A stretch of DNA of 64,000 bases from OLB11 sp041392835 (GTDB lineage Bacteria; Bacteroidota; Bacteroidia; Chitinophagales; Chitinophagaceae). The stretch covers positions 868,001 through 932,000 of the forward strand of contig JAWKLF010000001.1 in the NCBI GenBank assembly GCA_041392835.1, written 5' to 3'. The number at the start of each line of letters is the position of its first letter. Within the stretch, counting starts at the first letter, position 1. The notes under the pieces are model-generated. The model worked only from the letters and a program-made list of their open reading frames with translations, had not been told where the DNA came from and did not search any database. This document shows positions 1 to 8,241 of the stretch, piece after piece. Made by a program: the position numbers and the translations under genes.

Positions 1-449
1 TTCTCCACCTTCTTCATATCCTGTATGAGAATATATAATTTTTCCTTCCTGATCTACTATAATAGTAAAAGGTACATTTTGAAAATTCAAAGAACGTTTT
101 AAATCGCTATTAGGATCTACATAGGTAGGGAAGGTCCAACCTTGTGCTTTTGCATATGTTTTTACCATAGCAGTAGCTCTTGAATCATCTATTGATACGG
201 TCATATAGTTAAAGTCAACTTGTTTTTGCCAACGGCCAATTTCCTTTATATTTTTTATTTCTTGTTTACATGGAAGAAGCATCAAGTAGCCCAAAAACTT
301 ACTAAGGTAATTTTCCTTTTTCAAACGCTTCATTAAAAGCCAATGGTTTGCCATTAATATCTCTTACTTTGGTATTAGGCAATTCTTGCGATTGCGAAAA
401 GCAAAAAAGTCATACAAACCAACAGGGCACTAAAAATAGATTTTTTCAT
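1..449 (-). pseudogene. Decayed TlpA/thioredoxin-like protein (runs off window edge)
   Basis: Reading leftward from the ATG at 449 gives a signal-peptide-like start (MKKSIFSALLVCM). The frame is then lost and resumes one base off as FSQSQELPNTKVRDINGKPL, typical of the start of a secreted redoxin. It breaks again near 305-315 (KGKLP then TAG), where a frame shift restores LVSFWAT. A TGA (282-284) stands where the Trp of a WCxPC motif is expected, and the spacing of the two Cys codons is wrong (about 268-282). From about 270 down to 1 a single frame is open, with KQEIKNIKEIGRW, DFNYMTVSIDDSRA, VPFTIIVDQEGKI, as in TlpA/ResA-type thiol-disulfide oxidoreductases. The active site is therefore destroyed as written. 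The C-terminus lies outside the window. Confidence 0.75.
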
Positions 450-526
450 TATATAAAATTTATTGTTATTGTTTATTTAGACGAAGCTAAGGAAAAAAAG
501 TTATTTTAAGATACGTTAATAACAAA

Positions 527-2023
527 TTAATGCTTAAAGTGTCTCAATCCTGTCATGACCAAGGCTAAGTTATTCGTTTGGCAATAAGCAATACTATCTT
601 TATCGCGTATGCTACCTCCAGGTTGTATAAAGGCCTCTATGCCTTCTTGATGTGCCAATTTTACACAATCGTCGAATGGAAAAAAGGCATCTGAAGCTAA
701 AACAGCACCATTCAAATCAAAGCCAAAGTGTTTTGCCTTTTCTATAGCTTGTTTTAGTGCATCAATTCTTGAGGTTTGTCCACATCCTTTGCCAATTAAT
801 TGTTTATTTTTTACTATGGCTATAGCATTAGATTTTAAATGCTTGCAAAGCAAGTTGGCAAAAAGTAAATTTTCTTTTTCTTCATCGCTACATTTTCTTC
901 CGCCTTGTTCATCCCATGCATCTATATTACCTATATCGAGAGACTGCGTTAGTGTTCCATGTAGTATTTGTTTGGATATAGTTTGGGATGCGAGTTGAGT
1001 TCCTTGCTGTTTGGTTTGCAATAAGATTCTATTTTTCTTTTGTTGTAAAAGTATTTTAGCATCCTCGTCAAAATCAGGAGCTATTAAGACTTCAAAAAAT
1101 ATATCTTGTATATGTGTAGCTGTGGCCAAATCTATTTTTTGATTACAAGCCAATATGCCTCCAAAGGCGCTTTCGGGGTCGCAGGCCAAAGCAGCTTTCC
1201 ATGCTTCTTCGGCTCCATTTCTCAGGGCAGCACCACATACGTTGGTATGTTTTATAATAGTAAATAAGCATTGAGTTTCTTGCGAAAATTCAACCATAAT
1301 TTGCATAGCAGCATCTACATCTACTAAATTGTTATACGACAATTCTTTGCCATGCCATTGTGTAAATAAGCTTTCAAGTGGTCCTTCAAAACTTGCTTTT
1401 TGATGAGGATTTTCACCATATCGCAAAACTTTTGTTTGCGAATTGAAATAGGCATCTATAGCCAGATCATAATTCTTAACCACTTCAAATGCTTTTGCAG
1501 CAAATGCTCTACGCTGTGCCAAGTCTAATACCCCTTTTTGTTCTATAAGCAATTGGTTTAATACTTCATAATCTTTATAATCTGCAATAACAGTAGTATA
1601 CTGAAAATTCTTGGCAGCAGCTCGTATCATAGAGGGCCCACCAATGTCTATTTTTTCAATTATTAATTTTTCATCTTGAGTATTGGCAACAGTTTCTTCA
1701 AAAGGATATAAATCTACTATCACTAAATCTATAGTCGGTATAGCATATGCTTGCATATCTTGTATATCTGATTCAAGGTCTCTGCGACCTAAAATGCCAC
1801 CAAATATTTTTGGATGTAAGGTTTTAACCCGCCCTCCTAATATAGAAGGATACTCTGTAATGCTTTCTACTTCTACACATGGGAGTCCTAAAGAATGTAT
1901 ATGTTTGGCAGTACCACCTGTAGAATATAATGTTACACCTTGTTGATGCAGAGTATTTAATAAAGCATCAATATCTTTTTTGTAAAAAACGGAAATGAGT
2001 GCAGATGAAATGGATTTTTGCAT
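527..2023 (-). CDS. purH: Bifunctional AICAR transformylase / IMP cyclohydrolase
   Basis: Catalyses the last two steps of de novo IMP synthesis: formylation of AICAR with 10-formyl-THF, then ring closure. The 498-residue product has the N-terminal MGS-like cyclohydrolase domain (STGGTAKHI near residue 35, GGRVKTLHPKIFGGILGRR at about 63-81) and the C-terminal transformylase domain (LRYGENPHQKA at about 200-210, IIKHTNVCG near 257-263 with the catalytic Lys-His). Length is normal, slightly short of the E. coli protein. A -7 box TACCTTTG on the minus strand (2038-2031) ends only 7 nt before the ATG, so the transcript should have almost no leader. It stands alone in its transcription unit. The only other purine gene here is purS at 49.4 kb, so the pathway genes are scattered. 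Confidence 0.97.
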   Translation of the reverse strand: MQKSISSALISVFYKKDIDALLNTLHQQGVTLYSTGGTAKHIHSLGLPCVEVESITEYPSILGGRVKTLHPKIFGGILGRRDLESDIQDMQAYAIPTIDLVIVDLYPFEETVANTQDEKLIIEKIDIGGPSMIRAAAKNFQYTTVIADYKDYEVLNQLLIEQKGVLDLAQRRAFAAKAFEVVKNYDLAIDAYFNSQTKVLRYGENPHQKASFEGPLESLFTQWHGKELSYNNLVDVDAAMQIMVEFSQETQCLFTIIKHTNVCGAALRNGAEEAWKAALACDPESAFGGILACNQKIDLATATHIQDIFFEVLIAPDFDEDAKILLQQKKNRILLQTKQQGTQLASQTISKQILHGTLTQSLDIGNIDAWDEQGGRKCSDEEKENLLFANLLCKHLKSNAIAIVKNKQLIGKGCGQTSRIDALKQAIEKAKHFGFDLNGAVLASDAFFPFDDCVKLAHQEGIEAFIQPGGSIRDKDSIAYCQTNNLALVMTGLRHFKH

Positions 2024-2030
2024 AGCATGG

Positions 2031-2038
2031 CAAAGGTA
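2031..2038 (-). promoter_or_regulatory. purH -7 box (TACCTTTG)
   Basis: Exact match to the Bacteroidota -7 consensus TAnnTTTG, ending 7 nt upstream of the purH ATG. The same octamer precedes nadE, the 10.6 kb barrel gene and ccsA. Confidence 0.65.
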
Positions 2039-2062
2039 AGTGTTGGCTTTATTATTTTTTGT

Positions 2063-2374
2063 TTATAAATCAATAATAAAGGCTCCTTGTTCGCTCACAA
2101 TATGTTTTTGTATGGCTTCGGAGGAAGCATTTTCGTTAAACTTTTCGATAGCCCAATTAGGCACACTGCTATCAAACACTATGTGTTCTGATTCAAAATT
2201 ATCATAAATCCAATGTGGAGGAGGTAATTTCTTTCCACTTAAAATCAGTGTGTGCAATTTAATTTTTTGTGCACTTTGAAAAAGAGCATTTTGAAGAAAT
2301 AAAAATTTTTTGTTTTCAAAGGTAAAAAAAGTAATTACCATGATGTATCTTGAACGGACATATACTGCTATCTT
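2063..2374 (-). pseudogene. C-terminal part of ComEC, cut off by an in-frame TAA
   Basis: This 92-residue open stretch (its first ATG is at 2341) lies in exactly the same frame as the comEC reading frame above it. The two are separated only by one TAA (2377-2375) and eleven sense codons. Its content (LILSGKKLPPPHWIYDNF, HIVFDSSVPNWAIEKF, VSEQGAFIIDL at the very end) matches the usual C-terminal end of Bacteroidota ComEC proteins, where a LILS, an IVFDSSN-like and a SEQGAF-like block occur in this order. Read through, the protein would have about 693 residues, normal for the family. It is most likely not an independent gene, although restart at the 2341 ATG cannot be excluded. Confidence 0.75.
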
Positions 2375-4144
2375 TTATTTGCAAAAGCAAAAAAACATAC
2401 GAGCTGGTTTATTAATATACTGATCCTGATTTGAAGACATTGTCGTATCGAGCTCAAAAGAAAAATAGTGATTGCCTTTTATCCATTGTAGATAGCTGTG
2501 TTTGGCATCATGATAAACAATGAATTTTTTTTGAACTTGTTGCACATGTTGTCTAAAAATAAAAGTAAATACCAACACACATAATAAAGAAAGAGTAATA
2601 AATAAGCGATAAGAGGATTTTTTGGCGAAAGCCCAAAATAGAAAATATAGCGAAGCATAAATAAGGCCTACTTGAAAAAGACTAATATATAAATTGCTCC
2701 AAACTGCAAAGGATAGCTTTTGTAAATAAAGTACAACACTATTGAGCCATGTTATTATAGCACTACAGAATTTGCCTAAAAAGATTGCGAAAGGTTTCAG
2801 CCAAGAAAAAAATATTAAAATAATTTCGGCATATAAAACTATAGTAGTAGCTGGCACAGCCACCATATTCGTGATTAAAAATAAAAACGGAAACTGATGA
2901 AAATAATAAATACAAATAGGAAATGTTAGTATTTGTGCTGCCAAGGTAACAGAGCAAAATGCCCATAGCTTGTCCAGTATCCAAGATTGTATAGTGATGG
3001 CATGATAGATTAATGGTTGAAAAATAATAATGCTAAGTACTGCCATGTAGGACAATTGAAATCCTACATCACTTATCCATTCTGGATTGATAACTAATAA
3101 AATAAAGGCTGATGCTGCAAGAGTATTATATATTGATAAAGGTCTATCTTTCCATTCAGCCCAAGCTATAAAAGTAAACATAAGGGCTGCCCTAACTACT
3201 GATGCAGGCAAGCCTGTTATAACAGCAAATAACCACATACAAACTACAGCTATTACAAGAGCTATACGTTTTCTTTTTTTGAAAAAAGGTATTAGCAATA
3301 GTAAATATCGAATGGTGGCATATATCATTGCCATATGCATACCCGATATGGCTATGATGTGTACAATGCCTGTATCGCTATATGCTTGCCATATGTTATT
3401 GTCTACATCATAGCGATAGCCTATAAGCAAAGCCTCTGCTATGCCCATAGATATACTATCAGTGCAATATATTGAAAGAATTTGTTTTGTAAATTGAAGC
3501 CCTTTTTCAGTTAGTTTTCGCCAACTTATTTTTTGTTGTCCTGTTGCTTTCCACTGTTCTTTTCGCAAATACGCTGTATGATAAATACCTTTTTCTTCAC
3601 AGTATTTTGCAAATTCAAAGGCATTGGGATTGCCAGTGGGCAATATAGATTTTAATGTATTTTTTATTAATATAATATCGCCTTGGTGAATGTTTTTTAC
3701 AGAATCACCTTTTTCAAAGTATACATATATTTTGCCATGAGTTTTGGTCTCTTTTTGATTTGCTATTTTGCTTACGATACTGGCTTCTGCTTTATAAGTT
3801 TTTGTTTTTTCTTCTAAGCTACTTTGTATACAAATAGTATAAAAGCTACTTTGTTTTACATCATGTCCATACCACAATTTGCTGTTGCTTGCTTGATTAA
3901 AATAACTGATGGCATAGCCAAAACATATAATAAATAGATACAGCGGTAGGCTTCTCCAATATTGTCTTTCAAAACGCAAGGTGTCTTTTTGAAAACGAAA
4001 AAAAATATAACTGCTAACTGAAATAACACCTATCCATAAAACAATAGCATGAACGAATGGATTAGCCAAATATCTATAGCATACTAAGCCAACAATAAAT
4101 GGAATAAGAATTTTTAAAAAAGGTGTTTGTCTAATGTCAAACAT
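2375..4144 (-). CDS. comEC: ComEC/Rec2-family DNA uptake channel, prematurely stopped
   Basis: Inner-membrane channel that carries single-stranded DNA into the cytoplasm during natural transformation. The 589-residue product shows an N-terminal membrane pair, a soluble DUF4131-like segment, then the competence core starting around ALLIGYRYDVDN with IVHIIAISGMHMAMIYATIR, the conserved 'H-x-x-AISGMH' signature. Many hydrophobic helices follow (VIAVVCMWLFAVITGLPAS, VSVTLAAQILTFPICIYY). The frame ends in MFFCFCK-TAA, about 100 residues short of the family C-terminus, which continues in the same frame after the stop. The ATG is 12 bp after the HU-SPOR stop, so the two are probably co-transcribed. 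The lost tail has no known catalytic role, so the truncated channel might still work. Confidence 0.88.
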   Translation of the reverse strand: MFDIRQTPFLKILIPFIVGLVCYRYLANPFVHAIVLWIGVISVSSYIFFRFQKDTLRFERQYWRSLPLYLFIICFGYAISYFNQASNSKLWYGHDVKQSSFYTICIQSSLEEKTKTYKAEASIVSKIANQKETKTHGKIYVYFEKGDSVKNIHQGDIILIKNTLKSILPTGNPNAFEFAKYCEEKGIYHTAYLRKEQWKATGQQKISWRKLTEKGLQFTKQILSIYCTDSISMGIAEALLIGYRYDVDNNIWQAYSDTGIVHIIAISGMHMAMIYATIRYLLLLIPFFKKRKRIALVIAVVCMWLFAVITGLPASVVRAALMFTFIAWAEWKDRPLSIYNTLAASAFILLVINPEWISDVGFQLSYMAVLSIIIFQPLIYHAITIQSWILDKLWAFCSVTLAAQILTFPICIYYFHQFPFLFLITNMVAVPATTIVLYAEIILIFFSWLKPFAIFLGKFCSAIITWLNSVVLYLQKLSFAVWSNLYISLFQVGLIYASLYFLFWAFAKKSSYRLFITLSLLCVLVFTFIFRQHVQQVQKKFIVYHDAKHSYLQWIKGNHYFSFELDTTMSSNQDQYINKPARMFFCFCK

Positions 4145-4156
4145 AAAGAAGAAAAA

Positions 4157-5137
4157 CTACTTCAATATAAATACATTGCCACTAGGGTTGAAAAATTTTC
4201 TCAATGAATCTACTAAAAGTTCTTGATTATTTTGTGGTTGTGATGCATCTATAGTAACATAATAATTACTGTCTTTATACACTACATTGGCTTTATTGCC
4301 ATAGCGTTTCCATTTTTCGGCTTTTGCATTGGCACTAGCTTCATTAGAGGCAGTATAAACAACAACTCTATATTCTTGACCACTTGGTGGTGGTGGTGTA
4401 ACTGCCATAGGAGCATTCTGAGAGGCTATAGCAGTTGTTGTGTCTTGAATATTTTGTTGAGTTTGTGTAGATAATGTATCGCTGCTTGCTACGCTGCTAT
4501 CCGAAGTCTGTACTTGGCTTTCAGGTGTTGCATTCAGATCTATATTTTCATATACAGTAGTTTCTTTTTCTTTATTTTGTTGATAATACGTGTAGCCAAA
4601 AAACGCAATAGCACCAAGCAAGCCAATGGCTATAATAGGTAGTGCTATTTGCATCCAAGGAAATGGTTTTTGTCTTTTGTATTTAGTTTGCTTATAGCTG
4701 AAATCAATTTTTTGTTCTGGTTTTGGAGCCATAGATTTTATTTCAGTCATAACGGCAGGAATGGGTTCTACACCTAAATTCAAATCTTCAGCTTGTTTAA
4801 ACTCAATTTGATTATTTCTGGCTATTAGCTCACCTATATTTTCTATATAAAATTTTCCAGTTTTGTTTAGCTCTTGTTTGGCTTCTAAACAATATGATTT
4901 AATATTATTTGAAGCATTAGAAATACTTACATTTTCTTTTGAAGCAATATAAGAAGCAAAGGTGTCATCTATACTTCCTACAGAGGTAAAACTGATAATA
5001 TATTTTTGAGGAGCTACTTTTTGCTCATCAGTCATAATCGAGGCCGACTGTTTTTTAAGGTCAAATGCGCCTAATCCTGGCAAACTACAAAATCTGTTTT
5101 TCAGTAAAAAAGAACCGATATACTTACTAATGTCCAT
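4157..5137 (-). CDS. HU-like / SPOR-domain inner membrane protein
   Basis: The 326-residue protein has an N-terminal HU-CCDC81-like region (MDISKYIGSFLLKNRFCSLP, GLGAFDLKKQSA, KFYIENIGELI; residues 1-120), a basic stretch, one transmembrane helix (about 162-184), a Gln/Ser/Thr-rich linker (190-245), and a C-terminal SPOR-like domain (EYRVVVYTASNEASANAKA and on; about 255-326). Such proteins are common and conserved in Bacteroidota. By family, the SPOR end should bind denuded septal peptidoglycan in the periplasm, while the HU-like end stays in the cytoplasm. This layout suggests a link between division site and nucleoid, which is inference. It lies directly upstream of comEC. Confidence 0.82.
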   Translation of the reverse strand: MDISKYIGSFLLKNRFCSLPGLGAFDLKKQSASIMTDEQKVAPQKYIISFTSVGSIDDTFASYIASKENVSISNASNNIKSYCLEAKQELNKTGKFYIENIGELIARNNQIEFKQAEDLNLGVEPIPAVMTEIKSMAPKPEQKIDFSYKQTKYKRQKPFPWMQIALPIIAIGLLGAIAFFGYTYYQQNKEKETTVYENIDLNATPESQVQTSDSSVASSDTLSTQTQQNIQDTTTAIASQNAPMAVTPPPPSGQEYRVVVYTASNEASANAKAEKWKRYGNKANVVYKDSNYYVTIDASQPQNNQELLVDSLRKFFNPSGNVFILK

Positions 5138-5230
5138 ATAATAATCTATAAAATTAATTTTCGTAAAAGTACTTAGTTTTTTGATATTATACCAAGCAAG
5201 TAATAGAAATCATAGTGACGATTACGAAAT

Positions 5231-5258
5231 AAAAAAAGCTGCCCTATTCAGAGCAGCT
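5231..5258 (-). terminator. Rho-independent terminator of the T9SS cargo gene
   Basis: Nine-pair stem (5237-5245 with 5250-5258, one wobble pair in the RNA, loop of 4) followed on the minus strand by a run of seven T, 24 bp beyond the stop codon at 5282. Confidence 0.8.
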
Positions 5259-5281
5259 CTATATAATTTTAAACAACTTGT

Positions 5282-6049
5282 TTATTGCTTACTAATTGTA
5301 TTTGTATACCATTGATTGTCAGACTGTACTTTCAAAATATAGTTTCCAGTACTTAAAGCACGAATATCTAATTGTGTATCGTGTGTATTAGAAGGTAATT
5401 GATTGAATAATACTTCTTGGCCTAAAAAAGATATAACTTTAATAGCAGTAATAGCTTTTTCGCTCGATTTGATAGAAACAGAGTTAACAGCAGGATTAGG
5501 ATACATAGAGAATCCATTAGCTTCAAAGTCTTGAACCGCAGCTGCAAAATTTCCAGTAACAGCTACAGTACCTTTATTCCATTCATCACCACTTTCACCA
5601 CCATTGTCATTAACAGCGTTGCCAGCAAATGCAAATGTGACACCATTTTTGTGTGCAGGAGCTGTCCAGTTGAATATAAAATTACAAACACCACTAGCCA
5701 TAGTATTTGGAGTAGAGTGTCTAACTTCTTTAGAGTTTTGTATGGCTATACCTGAGCCTACAGATGTTATAGTACCATCACTAACAACAAGGTCAAAACC
5801 AGCTTTAACTTTTGAAGAATTAGTTACCGTTAGTGTGCACTGATAAGCAGTATTTGTAATATAGCCAGTTACTGGAAGTCCAGAAAAAGTAACTGTCGTA
5901 TTGCTGCTTGCTGAGTTGCCATGGCAGCCACCACCTCCACAACCGGATGTGGCTACTCCATTGATGCCGCCAGAAGAAGAGTTTAATGTTATAAATAATA
6001 CAGTGCCTATTGCTAATAGACCAAATGATGAAATAGATTTAATTTTCAT
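5282..6049 (-). CDS. Secreted T9SS cargo protein with choice-of-anchor-V-like domain
   Basis: The 255-residue protein has a signal peptide (MKIKSISSFGLLAIGTVLFI), a Cys/Gly block near residue 35 (SGCGGGGCHGNSA), a beta-rich domain of about 130 residues (VTFSGLPVTGYI, VSDGTITSVGSGI, VCNFIFNWTAPA), and a C-terminal Por secretion tail (FSMYPNPAVNSVSIKSS ... NYILKVQSDNQ). The layout resembles proteins annotated 'choice-of-anchor V', in which a CxxCHG motif precedes a Reelin-like fold. Here the two Cys are separated by four Gly (CGGGGCH) instead of two residues. It should be exported by Sec and then the type IX system. Function unknown. Its 3' end has its own terminator. Confidence 0.8.
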   Translation of the reverse strand: MKIKSISSFGLLAIGTVLFITLNSSSGGINGVATSGCGGGGCHGNSASSNTTVTFSGLPVTGYITNTAYQCTLTVTNSSKVKAGFDLVVSDGTITSVGSGIAIQNSKEVRHSTPNTMASGVCNFIFNWTAPAHKNGVTFAFAGNAVNDNGGESGDEWNKGTVAVTGNFAAAVQDFEANGFSMYPNPAVNSVSIKSSEKAITAIKVISFLGQEVLFNQLPSNTHDTQLDIRALSTGNYILKVQSDNQWYTNTISKQ

Positions 6050-6122
6050 TGTAATATGTTTTTTTGTTAAACAAATATAAAATTAAAATTCATAAAATCA
6101 AATAAATATTTGTTTAAACATT

Positions 6123-6938
6123 TTATTGATATGTATAATAGGTTTCAGAATTTGGAAATGCCTTTATAGCTGATTGTATGGTTCTTTTTATCAATTTTCC
6201 GCTACTATCGTATTGAAATAGTATAGTTGCATTCCATTTTTGAGGATTTTCATTCCATATTATTTTTTGTATCCGTTGCTCATTGTCATAAAAAAGTTGA
6301 TATACATGTTTAAGACTCTTACTATAAAGTCTCTTTTGTAATCTATCATGGGTGTATTCATTGGTATAGCTATACAGAGTGTCGTATAGAGATTTTAGGT
6401 ATGCGCCTCCTTCTTTGCCAATCTGTTCTATATGTCCAGTACTATATTTTATTTGCGTCCTTGTACCTTTTTCATATTTATAATCCGTTATTAGGGTTTC
6501 ATTCTTCCACGTTTCTTTTTTTTGTATTATTACGTTTTTATTTAATAAAGTTTCTGTTCTTGTACTTCTGTGTATAGAAGGTATGGTAACTGTACTAATT
6601 AGTTGTGTAGGAGAAAAACTCAATAATCTTTCTACTAGCACAGTGTCTTTTTCATTCAATTCATAAAATAGTACTTGGTTTTTGACTTTAGCTTGTGCAT
6701 GAAAATATGTTTTTGTTTTTTTTGAAGGTTCAAATTGTTGCTTGGCCATGTAGGAAGTAATTTGATGTGTGTGTAAAAAAGAATCTTCCATAAGTAAGTC
6801 GCCTAATAAATGTTGATAGGTTTGAAACGAAATACTTTCTACGCGATGTGGTTTTGGTTTCACTACAATATTTTCTTCTTTCTCTTTACAAGAGAAAATG
6901 AACATCAAAATAAACAAAAAGATACTATATAATTTCAA
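6123..6938 (-). CDS. Hypothetical lipoprotein downstream of pgk
   Basis: The 271-residue product begins with a lipoprotein signal peptide ending in FIFSC (lipobox, Cys about residue 17) followed by charged residues (KEKEENIVVKPKP). The rest looks like a beta-rich periplasmic domain of strand-turn elements, ending in YDSSGKLIKRTIQSAI, reminiscent of RHS/YD-type hairpins but without clear repeats. I do not recognise a family. The start lies 4 bp after the pgk stop, so it is almost certainly translated from the gapA/pgk transcript. That link looks positional and does not imply a glycolytic role. Confidence 0.75.
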   Translation of the reverse strand: MKLYSIFLFILMFIFSCKEKEENIVVKPKPHRVESISFQTYQHLLGDLLMEDSFLHTHQITSYMAKQQFEPSKKTKTYFHAQAKVKNQVLFYELNEKDTVLVERLLSFSPTQLISTVTIPSIHRSTRTETLLNKNVIIQKKETWKNETLITDYKYEKGTRTQIKYSTGHIEQIGKEGGAYLKSLYDTLYSYTNEYTHDRLQKRLYSKSLKHVYQLFYDNEQRIQKIIWNENPQKWNATILFQYDSSGKLIKRTIQSAIKAFPNSETYYTYQ

Positions 6939-6942
6939 TGTC

Positions 6943-8139
6943 TTATTGATTTATAGCGGCAATGCCAGGTAAGGTTTTCCCTTCAAAGTATTCCAACATA
7001 GCCCCACCTCCAGTACTCACATAGGAGACTTTTTCGTTTAAGTTAAACTTGTTGACCGCTGCTACAGAATCGCCCCCACCTACCAACGAAAAAGCACCAT
7101 CTGCTGTGGCTTCTACTACAGCCATTGCTATAGCTTTTGTGCCTTCTTGAAATTTTTCCATTTCAAATACTCCCATTGGTCCATTCCAAAGTATAGTTTT
7201 AGATTGTTTAATCACATCAGAAAATTGAACTATGCTTTTGGGGCCTATATCTAAGCCCATCCATCCCGATGGCAATTGTGTATTATCAGCAGTATTGGTG
7301 TTGGCATCGGCAGCAAACTTATCGGCTATGATACTATCTATTGGTATATGAATTTGCACATTTTTGGCTTTGGCTTTTGCCAAAATTTCATTGGCAAGTG
7401 CTAATCTATCTTCTTCGCAAAGTGATGAACCTATTTCATGTCCTTGGGCTTTTAAAAACGTGTAGGCCATACCACCACCTATAATGATATGATTTGCACG
7501 TTCTAGCAGATTTTCGATAATTAATATCTTATCGCTCACTTTGGCTCCTCCTAAAATAGCAGTAAATGGCTGCTCTGCTTGATGCAAAACTTTTTCGGCA
7601 TTTTTTACCTCTGCTTCCATGAGTAAACCAAATAGTTTATTGTTTTTATCAAAGTAGTTGGCTATAATGGCGGTAGATGCATGCGCACGATGTGCAGTAC
7701 CAAATGCATCGTTGACATATACATCGCCCAAAGAAGCCAATTTTTTGGCAAATCCTTCATCACCTTTTTCTTCTTCAGAATAAAATCGTAAATTTTCAAG
7801 TAGTAAAGTTTCGCCAGCTTGCAAAGATGCTACATCGCTAAAAGCCTCATCGCCTATACAATCATGAGCAAATTTTACGGTGCCCCCATCTAGTAATTTT
7901 ATTAAATGTGTTAATACATGTTTTAAAGAGTATTTATCGTTTGGACCATCCTTCGGTCGACCCAAATGCGACATGATGATGGGATTTCCTCCATCTTGTA
8001 ATATTTTTTTTATGGTAGGCATGGCGGCCTTCATGCGTGTGTCATCAGTAATTTTAAAGTCGGCATCAAGTGGCACGTTAAAATCAACACGTACTAAGAC
8101 TTTTTTGCCTGCAAAAGAGAATGTATTAAATAAGGACAT
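6943..8139 (-). CDS. pgk: Phosphoglycerate kinase
   Basis: Glycolytic enzyme that transfers the acyl phosphate of 1,3-bisphosphoglycerate to ADP. The 398 residues are the standard length. The N-domain signature KKVLVRVDFNVPLD lies at about 12-25, the SHLGRPK substrate-binding motif near residue 58, HRAHAS near 150, the nucleotide-binding LGGAKVSDK near 195, and the Gly-rich LVGGGDS loop near 360. It follows gapA in the same direction, with a terminator-like hairpin between them. Expression may therefore come partly from read-through and partly from its own promoter. It is followed after 4 bp by a lipoprotein gene. Confidence 0.98.
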   Translation of the reverse strand: MSLFNTFSFAGKKVLVRVDFNVPLDADFKITDDTRMKAAMPTIKKILQDGGNPIIMSHLGRPKDGPNDKYSLKHVLTHLIKLLDGGTVKFAHDCIGDEAFSDVASLQAGETLLLENLRFYSEEEKGDEGFAKKLASLGDVYVNDAFGTAHRAHASTAIIANYFDKNNKLFGLLMEAEVKNAEKVLHQAEQPFTAILGGAKVSDKILIIENLLERANHIIIGGGMAYTFLKAQGHEIGSSLCEEDRLALANEILAKAKAKNVQIHIPIDSIIADKFAADANTNTADNTQLPSGWMGLDIGPKSIVQFSDVIKQSKTILWNGPMGVFEMEKFQEGTKAIAMAVVEATADGAFSLVGGGDSVAAVNKFNLNEKVSYVSTGGGAMLEYFEGKTLPGIAAINQ

Positions 8140-8184
8140 AAAATTTTTTTTTGCGAAGATACTATATAGAAACTTTTTCTTTTT

Positions 8185-8218
8185 GAAAAGAAAAAGACTC
8201 CTTGATAAAGGAGTCTTT
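8185..8218 (-). terminator. Terminator between gapA and pgk
   Basis: Inverted repeat of up to 11 bp (8193-8203 with 8208-8218, core AAAGACTCC/GGAGTCTTT, loop GATA). On the minus strand it is followed by a U-rich tract. It sits 23 bp after the gapA stop and 54 bp before the pgk start, so it probably attenuates read-through into pgk. Confidence 0.75.
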
Positions 8219-8241
8219 AAGGTGGAAAATAAGGTATGTTA

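Noticed and set aside
6067..6120. Terminator for the pgk operon (TTAAACAAATAT / ATATTTGTTTAA)
   Set aside because: The arms pair, but the loop is long and AT-only and no T run follows on the minus strand.
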